Origin: Protopterus annectens | Lineage: Eukaryota > Chordata > Ceratodontiformes > Protopteridae | Length of the DNA: 64,000 nucleotides | Direction of reading: 5' to 3' | Assembly: GCF_019279795.1 (NCBI RefSeq) | Contig: NC_056732.1 | Location: forward strand, 176,484,825 to 176,548,824 | Position numbers and translations under genes: made by a program | The notes under the pieces: model-generated | Told to the model about the DNA's origin: nothing | The model's database searches: none | What the model saw: the letters and a program-made list of their open reading frames with translations, nothing else | Shown: positions 10,765-22,545 of the stretch, one piece after another | How the letters are laid out: every line of letters begins with the position of its first letter | Position numbering within the stretch: the stretch's first letter is position 1

Positions 10765-10870
10765 ATCATAGGATCATAGGAAGTTACTAAGCTATTGGAC
10801 CTAAGGCCCTTATAAGCCTAGCCAAGAGTTTAGCCCATGTTTAGACATCTCCCACCACTGTTTAAAACTG
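10765..10870 (-). mobile_element. CR1-type LINE 3' end fragment
   Basis: Matches, with differences, the 3' untranslated end of the CR1 family seen at 11893 and 38400-38537: reading the minus strand, ATAAGGGCC then TCCTATGATCC. The terminal 8-bp TATGATCC-type repeats are typical of CR1 3' ends. No coding sequence is attached. The surrounding DNA (10683-10760 and 10871-11600) holds nothing else I can name. Confidence 0.6.
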
Positions 10871-11603
10871 TATACTTTTAAACTACTGCATTAATTTTTG
10901 TTCTGTTCTTCCCAAAAGGACATATGTGCATATATAGTTTAATGTGATAGAGATAGCAACTTATTTTTAACACGGATATATGAAGTGGGGAAGTAACTCT
11001 AGGATGATGACAGAAAATACACCCAGCCTAATATTCTTTGTGTGATATCAGATACAATGCATGTTCTTCCTGCATCAAAGTATGGAGACTGTCCCCAGGT
11101 ATTATTGGGTTGCTCTCATTCAGCTTTGTGAAAGCTGACTGCGAATATTCTGTGCCCCCACGTTCCAACAACATCTCCTGTACCTCCATCCCAATTAAGG
11201 AATATGCTTCTTTTGTCTCAATATAAGGTAACAAGTCTAGTTAAGTATTAGCTAGTTATTATTTTTACCTTTCTGTAGCTTTTAATTCAGAGAAAAGGAA
11301 AGGAAAGCCTACCCTTTAGAATGCCCCCCCCCCCCACTTCCTAATTGCATTACCCACTGTCACCTTGGTTGCACTGTATATTCATAGAGCAGAAGTAGCA
11401 TAAGGCAGACCAAACATCGATAATGGCTAAAATGGAAGCATAGCTGTTCAAGAAAGAAACATTCATATTAAATAATACAACTACACAGTTAGATGGTTTA
11501 TTGTTCTGACCATAGGAAAAGCAAGACTACAGTCAGAGGTGAAAATACTTTTAACACCCTGAATTTGAAACAACAGTATGCAACTAAATGTAATTTTGTA
11601 TCT
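10871..11603. other. No assignable feature
   Basis: AT-rich sequence with a C run at 11324-11334. Short open frames on both strands show no motif or repeat similarity I recognise. Confidence 0.5.
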
Positions 11604-11769
11604 CTTTTTTAACACCTTTATTGAATTATCACTTGTGACATAGGCAAATTTACATTTATATAAAAGTAATCAAACTGTACTAACAACTTCATGTTTACAA
11701 ACATACTTCACATATATTGCTATATATCATATAACCTAAGCAACATTACATAAATTGTTCAATTCCTGC
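11604..11769 (-). mobile_element. L1-type LINE 3' end, short 5'-truncated copy
   Basis: Reads on the minus strand as the same 3' untranslated region seen at 33900-34089 (plus): CATTTATATAAA, then a CTATGTCA-like block, then TTCAATAAAGGTG and an A run. It ends at the T run near 11606-11611 (the poly(A) tail on the other strand). Only about 165 bp is present, and a second L1 3' end begins immediately at 11770. Confidence 0.65.
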
Positions 11770-11892
11770 CTTTTTTTTTTTGTTAAACAAGAAACATCTT
11801 TCTTAAACTATCACTTAAGACATAGGCAATCATGCATTTATATAAATGAATACAAACCACATCAACACAATCCTAATTGCAAACATTTTATC

Positions 11893-14226
11893 ATAGGATC
11901 ATATGACCCTAGGGGCCTTACAAGCCTAGCCAAGTTTTACCCTTATTTCCACAATCAGCACCTATCACCCATGTCCAAGAAGGACATAGGAGGAACCCCT
12001 GGGGTGAATTTATGGTTACCCAGCCAATCGTGCACATTGCGTGTGAAGAGGGCCAGTGAGGTGCTCTGCATGACATGAAACGAGAGTCTGTCCCAAAAGT
12101 GTGGTAACCTCTGGGAGGCAAATCTGTCCCTCCAGCAAGTTCTATTAACATCACATACCAGGTTAAGGCTATTAGATCGAGTAACCCCTGCACCATTTGA
12201 CTTACGGATATGCAGCATTTACAATAAAGCAGGGTCAAAGATTGCATTATACACAAGGCAGAAATCTGAGTAGTCTGTATGAAACAGAATAAAGTGGCAT
12301 TGATTTCAGATTATCCTCATAGGACAGATGCTGAAGACCTTGAATTTTCCTTGTGAGTAACCTTTGTGGTCTCTTCAATTGCTGCACCTGCTTAGAAAGG
12401 TACATACCAAAAGGGGCATTGTATTCAATTATTGGCTTGATGAGGGAAGGGTACAGGGAGGTTCTAACTTCTTTTTTTCTGGAGATAATGCCCTTATGTA
12501 TGAGATGAGCACTATAGAATGCCCTTCTTATCACTGTGGAGACATGGTGATCAAAGGTAAGGTTGTTGTCAACCTGTCTGCCCAGGTCTCTCACCATTGA
12601 GTGCATACTTAAGGTGTTGTTATTGATGTGGTAGTTAGCAGGAGCAGTGCTCTTATTGAAAGGGATGATAATACATTTTTTGCATTGCATTTAAGGCCAT
12701 GACTTTGGTACTAATCATTTGTTTGTGTTGTAGGATGTTGAAATTGTTTGGAGATTCTATGACAGCCCCCAGTTTACAGTCATCAGCAAACTTTGTCAGC
12801 CACAGACCTTTAGTTTTAGCTTGCACTTTGGAGAAATAGATTCCAAACAGTAGAGGTGCCAGGACTGATCTCTGTGGAACACCACTGGTTACAGGCCTGC
12901 TGCTGGAGGTGGATTCCCCTATTTTGACTATATGGGTTCTATCAGTGAGCCAGTTAGCAACCCATCTAATAATATATGGGTTGATACCTAGCTGGGTGAG
13001 TTTGTCAATTATGTCTGAGTGGGGAATAGTGTCAAAAGTCTTGGCTAAGTCTAGGTAGGCTGTAGGCACAGATTTCCCCTCATCAAGGGCCTTGGTGACT
13101 GTCTTGAAGAAGTCCACTAGGTTTAACAGGCATGATCTCCCTTTGACAAATCCAAATTGAGTAGGGGCAAGTGTTTGGACATTACCAATATCTTTGTTGA
13201 TAAGGTCCATGATGATTCTCTCCATGGCCTTGCAGGTAAGGTTAGTCAGGCTAATAGATCTATAGTTCCTAGGGTCAGTGGAAGCACCACCTTTGTGCAA
13301 GGGAATAACAGTGGTCTTTTTCCATGCAGTTGGGATGAAGCCAGTGCTTAGACTATGATTGAAAAGAGTACCCAATGACATTGCTAATTCTTGTTTGAGC
13401 CCATGTAGGATGCAGCCTGGGATGTTATCAGGTCCCATGGATGCTTTGTTTATGACCTTATAGAAGGTGTTCATGACCTGCTCTTTAGAGATACAAGGTG
13501 GAGGACAGGTGGTAAGGATGTCTTGGGGTAAGTGAGGCGGGGATAGGGGAGTGAAGTTTTCCCAGAACCTGTTGGCTAACAGGTTAGCAATGTCCACAGG
13601 ATCAGTATATGTGGTATCATTAACTACCAGTTTGGCACAAAACTGGGCTTTTCCTTTTAGGTTACGGATGTAACTAAAGAACGTCTTATAGTTGTCCTTA
13701 GTTGAGGAAGCTAATAATTTGGATTCATAGTTAGCTTTGGAGGACTTCGCAAGAAGTCTTATTTGCTTGTTTAAGCTGAGGAGGGAGTGTTTCCAGATTA
13801 GGGCTCACTCAATCTTAATCTTAGACAGCAGTTTTTTCCTCTTATTGTAAAGCCTGTTAATGGCAGTTGTTCACCAGACAGGTTTGCTCTTCCTTGAGGA
13901 GCTTGTTTTGGTCCTATCAGGTATGGCTGAGTCAATGCAGTTGTTCAGGTGTTTGTATAAAGGATTTGTGTAGAACTTGGCTTAATTGCCAGTTCCATCT
14001 GGGGGGAGGTGCAGTGAAGTTATTTATAACATCCCGTAAGAGGTTATAATCTGCTTTGGAGAAGTTTTTAGTTTAGTTGGTACTGGGGGGGGGGGGGGGT
14101 CAGGTGTGATAGTTACTTCAAATTAAACTGATTTGTGGTCAGATCACACCAGGGAAGACCTCACAGTGGGGGTACTACAGTGGTCCGCCATATTGGTAAG
14201 CACCAGATCCAGAATGTTGGCATCCT
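11893..14226 (-). mobile_element. CR1-type LINE inserted in the L1 3' UTR
   Basis: Minus-strand CR1, 5' truncated in the endonuclease, with a complete 3' end. The last bases read GGTCATATGATCCTATGA, matching CR1 terminal octamer repeats. The 5' boundary lies at about 14226, where L1 sequence resumes. About 2.3 kb. This copy belongs to the same family as the element at 35264-38537 and keeps the RT active-site motif. Confidence 0.88.
11955..14226 (-). pseudogene. CR1 ORF2 fragment (endonuclease end plus RT)
   Basis: The longest open piece, 12653-13597, carries classic CR1 RT blocks in order: SMGPDNIPGCILHGLKQE, WKKTTVIPLHKGG, NYRSISLTNLTCKAMERI, AYLDLAKTFDTIPHSDI, SGVPQRSVLAPLLFGIY and the catalytic KFADDCKLGAVIES (about 12790-12750). 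The C-terminal domain continues in other frames (12690-12247, with VRDLGRQVDNNLTFDHHV and IIEYNAPFGMYLSKQVQQL; then 12218-11955). Upstream, 14226-13870 corresponds to the endonuclease end with ILDLVLTN- and SDH-like motifs. Frameshifts near 12660, 12240 and upstream of 13600 inactivate it; a 13-bp G run at 14086-14098 also disturbs the frame. Confidence 0.85.
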
Positions 14227-14325
14227 TACTGGCACATTCCCAGTTGCAAACATTATACATCACTTATAATCTATCCAATCATTATCAGTCAAATATTACA
14301 TATCTCGTTTAAGTCCTACCTTTGC

Positions 14326-17300
14326 TTAAACCTCATTCCACCCCAGTATGTACTGTTCCCACAATTCCCATTTTTTCCTATGTAGTTTTCTCCTACCCTT
14401 TTAGAAAGATCTCAATTCTAGTTGTTTTATCTCTGTTACTGTAGTCACTATTTCTAGTATAGTTGGCTTAGATTTTGATTTTGATTTTCTAGTAATTGCT
14501 TTTTTTAGCAGCCACCATAATTAAACACAGCAGGGCCTTACCATGTATAGGCAATTCCGATTCTGTATCATAGCTCAGAAAAATCATCTCCTCGTCACAC
14601 TAATCTGCCCACCCAGCATCTCTAACAGTGCATCCTGCAGAGAATCCTTAAAGTCCACCAACTCACCACACTTCCAGAAAATATGTTCCCAATTGTATCT
14701 TTCTTCCCCATCACACCTCCAACATTTCCTGTCTACCCGAGGAAAACTTTTCTGGAGTCTACTTGTGCTATAAAAATATCTATGTAAAGATTTCTAAGCA
14801 AAAATCCTAAATCTTCTAGATTTTGTTGCATATTTGGGAGACATACATATAACCTCCCATTGTTTCTTTGTGACTTGTTTATCCAATCCCTCTTCCCATT
14901 CCTTTCTAACCTCCTCTGATTGATATTTAAAGTTATCATGCAATATTTTATATGCTCTATTAATTATTTTTTAATGGCAGCTTCTGTTCTAGATTCTACT
15001 AAAACTCTACTAGTGATGATCTTTTGTTTAAGACCCTCTATTTCTTTTTATTTACCTATACTCTGATATCAATTCTTGGTAGGGAAGGCAATTTCTAACC
15101 TGCAGTCCAAATACATTTTTGGCCTCTTCCCATTTTATCATTGTTCCCTCTCTAGTTATATGCTCCCAATACCTTGGTTCCTTTGCCAGTTTTCTCCAAT
15201 AAATTCCAGACCCCTCTTGCATACTGTCTATATCCTTAATTGCAGTCATCTCTATTGGCAGAATCTCCTTTCTCCATTCCAGTGTTGGCTTAGTTCTTAG
15301 GATACTTTCTGCTACTTTATAGATATAATATTCTGTATGATTATTGTTTTTCTCCTTAAAGGCCTGCATCCAAAATCACAGTCTCTCCTTGTTTCTTGTG
15401 CTTCCCACCCCCTGTTTCATCATCATCCTTTCCATTTTGAGTTATAGTTTTCTGCTTGTGCTCTGTATAGGAGCCTTAACTGTGTAGTTCTGAAATATCC
15501 CTTCAAATTGGGTAATCCCAATCTGCCCTGTTCTACTGGAAGAATCAGCTTATCCCACTTGACTCTTGCCATCTTCTCCTTCCAGATAAAGTTCTTCAGC
15601 TCTTTATTAATTGCTATCCACAACCTCTCCTCTGGTTAATAAAAATATGTCTGACCTGTGTATAAGACTAATGGGAATAAAAACATTATAACTGTTTGTA
15701 TTTTATTATCCATATCCATATAAGAAAGCTTCCATTTTCTCAGTTTTTGTATTATCTTTTGTTTAGTCTTTTCCCACACATCGTTAGCTGCCACACCAGA
15801 ATCATTTTTAATCCATACTCCTAAATACTTCATTTTATCATGTCCCCATAAATATGAATATTACTGAACCAATTCATATGTGGGTACATAATTTATCGCT
15901 ATTGCCTTTATTTTAACTTCATTAATTTTGTATCCCAAAAAGACCTGAAACTATCTCACACACTGTATTGTCTCTTTCTGGTTTTGTCAGTTATAAAATG
16001 ATGTCATCTGCAAACAGAGCCAGCTTTTCTTGACTGCCATAGGAATTATATCCTTGAATTTATGAGTCCCTTATTTTGTTTGCCAATGATTCTAAACATA
16101 ATACAGATAACAAAGGGGAAAGATCTGCCTGGTTCCTATGCTCAAGCAGAAATTATCAGGGAGGACCCAGCCCATTTTAATTTTCACCTCCGATCCTTCA
16201 TATATCCTCCTAATCAACCTTATAATTTTTTTCAGGAACTGCAAATGCTTCCATTGCCCTGCTCATGAAGTCCCAGCTTACTCTCTCAAATGCTTTCTCT
16301 GCATCAAGACCCACCAACAACAATGATATTTTCTTACATTTTGCTTTCCTCTGGATCATTAATGTGCCGTTAATGTCTAATATTTGCCTCCCCTCCATAA
16401 AACCACACTGATCCATATTGATCAATTTTGTGATTACTTTTGCCATTTTTTTAGCCATTATAGACACAAACACTTTATAATCATGGTTTAGTACTGAAGT
16501 ATGCCTGTATGAAGCTGGATCTGATGGATCTTTACCCTCTTTAGGTATTACAGCTATCACTGCTCCACTGCTTTCTTCCCGGATATTGGAACTTCACCTC
16601 CTCTTAAAATACTGTTAAACAAAACCTCCCAGATCTTTATCAGTTTTTTCCTCCTAGCTGTCAAACTTCCACAGGAATACCATTTATTTCTGGGGACCTT
16701 CCTGTAGGCTGGTTATACATCACAATTTTATATCAGCTCCTTCTATCCTAACTGTTAGTAATTGAGCCTCATCTGCCTTTAACCTTGGCATATTTAATTC
16801 TTACATAAACATTTCCATTTCCCATTTGTATCTTTTCTTCATTTCCATATTTCTCTGCTTTATAAAGACTTTCATAGAATTTCCAAAATATTTCTGATAC
16901 TTCTACAGGTTCCCTTATTACCTCACTTGTTATAAGCTCCCTAACCTTGGTGACAGCCCTTTCTACTTTCTGTTGCCTGAGTTGTCGTGCTAAAAGTTTT
17001 TGTGTTCTAGTGTTATTATCAGAAAACAGTTGCTTAACTGCAATCTTTCTAAACTCTTGTATATTATCAAGGTAATCCCTTATTTTCTGCTTAGCATTCT
17101 GCAGTTGATCCTCTTCTTGTTCTGTGGGATTCCCCCTTTTCTGCAATACTTTAACATTTGTCAGTCCCCCTAAATAATTGTTGTTACTTCTTAAACATAG
17201 CTCCCTTTCCTTTATGTCCACCCTGTTTTTAAACTCCACCATAATTTTATCCCACTCCCTAGCTATATTTTCAGAAGTAATTTCTATCCTCTCGAATAGC

Positions 17301-17880
17301 GCCTGAATAATCTCCACTACCCATTCCTTAAATTCCTCTCTATTCAACAGATATATGGGAAACTGCCATTGTCTCATTTTTATTTCATTACCTTGATTGT
17401 TTTTGTTTTCTTTATTTTGTTCTTTGTTCTTGTTTTTATTTTAGTTATTATTGGCACATGATCTGAAATAGTTATTGGATATGTATCAAGACCTGCAATT
17501 AAATGCATACATTCCTGTGAAATGTAAATTCTGTCTAGCCTAGCTCAGTTTTTATATCTTGGGGAATAATACGTAAATTCACTGTGAAGTCCTATTACTG
17601 AATTCACATCTTCCATGCCAAATATTTTCAAAACATTCTTCAAAAATCTGTCTTTTATTATACTTTCCCTTCTGGGCCCCCCAGACACATCTTCAGTGCT
17701 GGAAGTCAAATTTCAGTCCTCACCTACAAGTAATATTCCTTGCTGAAACTGATTATTTCTCCCAGAATTTTCTTAAGCTCCATTATAGCAGTTTTAGGTA
17801 GAAGTAAGCATATACTACAAAGCCAATTTGTTTAAAACTTACAGCCCATATAGTGTCAGTTTCAAATAGTTGTCTTAAAA
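14326..17880 (-). pseudogene. L1 ORF2 (endonuclease end, RT, C-terminal domain), multiply broken
   Basis: From 5' to 3' on the minus strand: the end of an APE-type endonuclease (about 17880-17440, with an SDH-like end near 17460); the linker with LNREEFKEWVVEIIQALFER (about 17340-17285); RT motifs IAVIPKEGKDPSDPASYRH (about 16555-16500), GFMEGRQILDINGT and the A-box-like LLVGLDAEKAFERVSWDF (about 16310); thumb and connection pieces such as KYLGVWIKNDSG (about 15830) and WDKLILPVEQGRLGLPNLKG; and a cysteine-bearing C-terminal part with RKCWRC near 14730. The stop is at 14326-14328. Many stops and frameshifts separate these pieces. The region carrying the usual FADD box lies around 15950-16050 but is degraded. 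The motifs favour the L1/Tx1 group. Confidence 0.8.
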
Positions 17881-17885
17881 TATAT

Positions 17886-18145
17886 TTTTATTTAGTCAGT
17901 TAGTTAGTTAGTTAGCTAGCTATTGTTTGTTAACTGGGTTGGTCCCACTAGCCTAGTGGCCTCTTTCCAGGAGAGATCAGAGGAAATTTGGCCATGGTCT
18001 TGAGGAACTTCCCCTACTCTTTTTAATAGGTGCTGTGGGATCATTTACATCCACCTGAGCTACCACCAACTCATGCATATGGGACCTAGGTTTAATGTCT
18101 CATCCGAGGGATGTCCATCAAGTAATAACTGTCTATCATGACTAA
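17886..18145 (-). repeat. Unclassified interspersed repeat with (TAAC)n-type end
   Basis: Begins with several GTTA units (17892-17918) and continues into a GC-richer stretch containing GACCTAGGTTTAATGTCTCATCCGAGGGATG near 18086-18115, a phrase that looks repeat-like. If the GTTA run is a retroposon tail, the element reads on the minus strand. It may be related to the LINE at 27236-30430, which has the same kind of tail, but the body similarity is too weak for me to claim it. Confidence 0.35.
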
Positions 18146-21100
18146 ACATCAGGGACATTTGCTTGCACAAGCTCTTAGTCTTGGAAAGCTAGCAATGTGT
18201 TTCTAAGATTTTACTTATACTACTTATTTTATTGCTCTTCACAGTGGCTGCAGTTTGACAAAGTGTCTTCCTAAACGTTAAACATACCATTATTACAAAC
18301 TGCAAACTACTAAGGCCATTATATGTGTATCTTGATGAAAAGCACACAGTGAATGTAGGCTTTGTAAGAGTATATCAGACAGTCACTAAAGGGAAAGATA
18401 CATCTCTCCAGTTGGCTGCATTTCCCCAGGTGCTACCTACTCTCTACCACACTGTTCACTGCTATTCATTCCCAGGGCCTCTGGTAGTTTTGGACAACAT
18501 CCTTTAGACCACAGCCTATTTGCCTCTCACTTGTGTAATCTACTAGCTCACTGTAAGTGTTAGAACTCTCTAGCTAACAGAACACTTCCGTTAGTAATTG
18601 CCCTTTTGGTCAGTTGATATCCCATATAACCTGCTTGTCTTAGTGGGGACCTAGAAATATTTGGGGGTGGCATTTGTGTGATTGGAATGTATCAATAGTA
18701 TAAATTATGTCCCTTCACCCAACCCCAAGTGCAAATCAGCATATAAGTATTGGCTGTATTGGCTAATTTATTCATGATTTTCTAGCTGGGCTGGAGGTCT
18801 CTGACATCCAAAGGTATGATAATTGTTCTGCTCAGTCTATAGTGTCAGTAAATTGTGCAAATGAATTGCTTTTATTGCTTATTTTTTAATGGTCAAGAAT
18901 CTGCGATAAGTAAATAAATATCTACTCAATCACTTTGAATAAACACATTAAGAATTATAAGGCAAGCTAGATACTTTGAACTTGAAAGAGCTTAAAGGAC
19001 ATTGAAATCATAAGTATGCTGTGCATACAGTCAACATTAGTCTTAATGTTGGAAGTATAAAGTACAGACAAGCCAAATACCTTTTAACTTATTTGCTGAA
19101 GAATTCTGGACAAAGCCAAAAACAAAGGTGGTGTGGGAAAAGTCACAAAATCAAGGACAATTTTAAAATATTACTCTAATTCAGTTAAAACATTAACAGA
19201 ACAACAGCTTATGTTTCAACATGCATTTTATGAACAATAAGTAATATGAAACTCTAACAAATGCAATACTGACTGACTGCAATCCTCAGAGGTTTGAAAG
19301 AAAATCAAAAATTTTGCAAGGGGCAAAGCAAAAAATATGAGGCAAAATAAGGAACATTCTGCAAAATTAGGGATGGTTGAGAGGTATGATAAGCCATCTC
19401 CAGCCAGAATATTTTTCTGTATTTTCAATTAGGAGTATACTGCTATTTACAAATAAAAATAAGAAGAAGCTTTCACATCTACTCCCTCTATGTTCTTCCA
19501 TAAGCACTACCTTAATTGCCCTGCTAGTACTCTCATACTTAAAAATAAATAAACTCAGAGATGGAAGATGCCCTTGCCTTGTACCTCCTGCAGTCTAATA
19601 CTCTGTATTAGACTACCATTATTTAGGACTCAAATTTCTGGTTTATGATACCATGTGTCTAACCCCCAAGTCTTTCCCAAAACCCATATATTTTAACAAA
19701 TTACATGATAAGGGCCAGTCAAGAGAATAAAAGATCTCACTGATGTCAGACAACATAGCTCCTGCAAAGCCAAGCAGCCAAGTGATATCCCTCAATACTA
19801 TCCTGCATCAGCTACTAGTTTTTAACAGAGTGATGGCCTTTAAGAAATCTGAAATGACTCTCTGAACTGGATTGGCCACCTACCAGTGAATCTAATAGCT
19901 AACATTGCCAATAATGTGTTACCCATCTGTCTAAATGACATGCTCAGAGTAACACAGTAGGTAAACGAAGAGGGAAGGAAGCAAACCCTGTACCCCAGTA
20001 AAGGAAGCAGCTCAATATCAGCTCAGAGCCTTAGTTCTCTGCACTAGCTACCAGATTAATTAACAAATGAGATGGGTACAGTGTAAGCATGTATCCATAA
20101 CCTCTGTTGTTTCCTTCTGGAAACTAACCACCATGGCCAGTTTCATAGGGGTGTGTGACTTACTCATTTGCTCATGTAAACTGAATGCATATGGCAGATG
20201 ATTGGGCACCCCACTAACTGTTTTGTAAAACTCTATAAGCAGCCCAACTGGGGCTGCAGATTTACCACTCTTCAGCCCGCTAGTTCACTGTCATGTGGTA
20301 TTATGCATACATCCTGTTCCTTACTCCCCCTCTTCCTAATGTATTTTACTCCCAACAACTTACTTTTTCCTTTCCTTAGAGTTGTGATATGAACTATACA
20401 GTTTCTCCTAGAGAATAGTTGTATCACTCTATAATTTCCATATCTCTAGCAGTAATATCTCCATCGTCTGTCATGACTTTATTAATATATTGACTACTTT
20501 CCCCATTTCAGTTTCTAGGACAAGTATTTGCTTGTTGTGTCCCCAAGGACATGCAAAAGCGTATTGCATCAAAGCATTTCATTTTCAATTTCTGGCATCT
20601 TTCTTACCTTCAAATGTCACTTAATTTCAGTCTCCTCTACATCACACCTAGTCAGTGGTCCCTAACATCCCTCATTCCTGTCTTGCTGAATCATAGCAAT
20701 CTTGCCATCTAACAGCATTCTGTTTTCTCTCCCTTCCTCTCTCTTTCTGTCTGTCTGTCTGCTTTTGTATACTTTTCTTGCCTGTTTCTTTAGCCACCCC
20801 CTTGTGGTTGCTTTCACTGCCTATCTCCTCCCTCTCCTGTAGGTTATCTTTTATTATTCCTTAGAAGCATAAATATCTTCAGGCTGATTCAAATATGAAT
20901 GTTCAAAAGAAGGGTGTTAATGTACCGGTAATGCCTGCTGAAAAACAAGGCCTCTGCTTCATGGTAGCATTCTAAGCTGCCATAAATCTCTGACAGAAGA
21001 AAAGCAAACAGATGCTATTTTTAAGCTTGCTAAACAGAGCTTTACTGTTTAGTGAGTGTAAAATTAAAAAAATAAATAAATAGACTAAAAAAAAAGAAAA
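18146..21100. other. No assignable feature
   Basis: About 3 kb without a convincing coding frame or recognisable repeat. Open frames here are short and without motifs. A T-rich, TCTG-repeating pyrimidine stretch occurs at 20735-20762. It may be old, decayed repeat sequence or unique intergenic DNA. Confidence 0.5.
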
Positions 21101-21235
21101 ACAAATGTGTTTGTTTCTGTGCATGTACGTACAACAGAGAGAGAGAGAGAGTAAATGAGTGATACAGAGACAGAGCATAATAACTTTTTCTAACATAATA
21201 ATCCATTGGCACAGCTCCCCCTGGCATTATTGACT
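21100..21235 (+). repeat. Diverged local duplication, left unit
   Basis: Shares an ordered set of words with 21590-21735: a TGTTTCTGTGCATGTACGTA-like start, ACAGAGAGAGAGAG, a GTGAGCGGGACAGAGACA-like block, GCATAATAACTT, and a final GGCATTATTG. The two units are about 490 bp apart in the same orientation. Confidence 0.5.
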
Positions 21236-21429
21236 GAACTTAATCCTCAGTGATTTACCATCAAATCCATCATTCTACGTTGACAGAATAGCACCATGTG
21301 GTAAAATCAGGGCCAGTAAGAAGACATTTGTAATCCCTCACATTCTATGATTTTGTTTTCATTCATGTGCTCACAATAAGACATCTGAGGTATATTCACT
21401 TAACAAAATGGCTGTAAGTACTGGGCATG

Positions 21430-21431
<2 letters not shown>

Positions 21432-21518
<87 letters not shown>

Positions 21519-21600
21519 TGTGCGCGTGTGCGCGTGTGTGTGTGTGTGTGAGTGTGTGTGCGTGTGTGTGTGCTTGTGTGTGTGTATATGTGTGTCTGCA
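21432..21600. repeat. (TG)n microsatellite with GCGC interruptions
   Basis: Nearly pure TG from 21433 to about 21513, then TG with CGCG interruptions and other variants to about 21590. Long open frames of Cys-Val or His-Thr here are artefacts of the repeat. Confidence 0.97.
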
Positions 21601-21735
21601 CATGTATGTAAAACAGAGAAAGAAAGTAAGTGAGCGGGACAGAGACAATGCATAATAACTTATTCCAGTGCAACAGTCCATCATCAAAAATACACAATTT
21701 AACAGCTAGCCCATTCCCTAAGTGCAATAATGCCC
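21590..21735 (+). repeat. Diverged local duplication, right unit
   Basis: Second unit of the duplication described at 21100-21235. Its right end runs into the foldback element at 21724-21871, and the left unit ends in a similar GGCATTATTG, so part of the foldback element may be included in the duplication. Confidence 0.5.
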
Positions 21736-21871
21736 CCCTAGGGTATGAATTATTGGGGAAATAACACCCTTCTAGGGGTGTAAAGGTCCTTTTCCTGCCT
21801 CACCAGATGTCACAACACCCCTGGACAGGAGTTATTTCTCCAATAACACACACCCTGTCAGGCATTATTGC
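21724..21871. mobile_element. 148-bp near-palindromic MITE
   Basis: The left arm starts GCAATAATGCC and the right arm ends GGCATTATTGC. The arms stay complementary with scattered mismatches for about 58 bp each (AAATAACACCC against GAGTTATTTC, AGGGGTGT against ACACCCCT), leaving a short centre. No coding capacity. The flanks contain CTAA and TTACC, so a 3-bp TAA/TTA duplication is possible but not certain. This is the form of a small non-autonomous DNA transposon. Confidence 0.72.
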
Positions 21872-22486
21872 TTACCTAATTACTTCAGCCAGATATGTTT
21901 TGCCTCTTTAGCTGCCACTTGCTCCTGTCCCACCTCCATCCAGGGTGCCAGTCCGCTAGACAGAAATTTGTAATCACAGGGGTACACTTAAATACATTTG
22001 TATCTCTGTTTTGTGTATCTCTGAAAAACTTAGTCCCCTCCTGATGCATTATAAACCAGTTGAGCCTAATGGTTTGAATCACTCCTCTTTCATAGATATA
22101 CAGTCTAATACCGCAGTACATCAGCCTATTTACCCCTATTAATTTGTAAAAGTGTGTTTCTTTGCCACTTTTTGAGGTGCTGTATTTTATTACATTTCCT
22201 ATTCCACTGCTCATTAAGGATGACATTAAAATCCTCTATCATCATCATCCCCCTCACTCTATTTCCAGAAGACCCTCATCCTGCATCACTCATTAAGCAT
22301 TTCTTAAAGAAACACTGTCCCCCTTGATTAGGTACATACATATTGTTAATCATCCAAAATGCTCCCTCTATTTTACCATGCATATGACGTACCTACCATC
22401 TCCTCTCTCCAGTGCCATTTGTGAACCTGTCATCAGTCCTTGCCAGCTTGATTGCCATTCTCCTGTTTCCACACTTTCAGACTTGA

Positions 22487-22488
<2 letters not shown>

Positions 22489-22543
<55 letters not shown>

Positions 22544-22545
22544 CA
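22489..22545. repeat. (AC)n microsatellite
   Basis: Pure AC dinucleotide from about 22490 to 22540, followed by ATGCATGCAT. The sequence from 21872 to 22488 has no feature I can name. Confidence 0.97.

Larger units (their letters stand above)
11770..17880 (-). mobile_element. L1-type LINE, 5' truncated, split by a CR1 insertion
   Basis: Two blocks belong to one element: 14227-17880 (end of endonuclease, RT, C-terminal domain and start of the 3' UTR) and 11770-11892 (rest of the 3' UTR with AATAAAG-like signal and A tail, seen as T at 11770-11780). The 3' UTR order is confirmed by the uninterrupted plus-strand copy at 33577-34089. Between the blocks lies a CR1 at 11893-14226. Roughly 18 bp of L1 present in the plus copy is missing at the junction. 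The 5' end is lost in the endonuclease region near 17880. Confidence 0.85.

Noticed and set aside
11872-14245. Apparent 11-bp target duplication TTGCAAACATT on both sides of the CR1 in the L1 3' UTR
   Set aside because: The uninterrupted L1 copy at 33860-34089 has two internal near-repeats with these words (AATGTTTGTAACTGG and AATGCTTGCAACTAGG), so both flanks are native L1 sequence and not a duplication made by the CR1.
21427-21727. Long open frames of Cys-Val, His-Thr and similar repeats
   Set aside because: They are translations of TG/CA microsatellites; the same applies to 22324-22584, 46891-47277 and 47752-47985.
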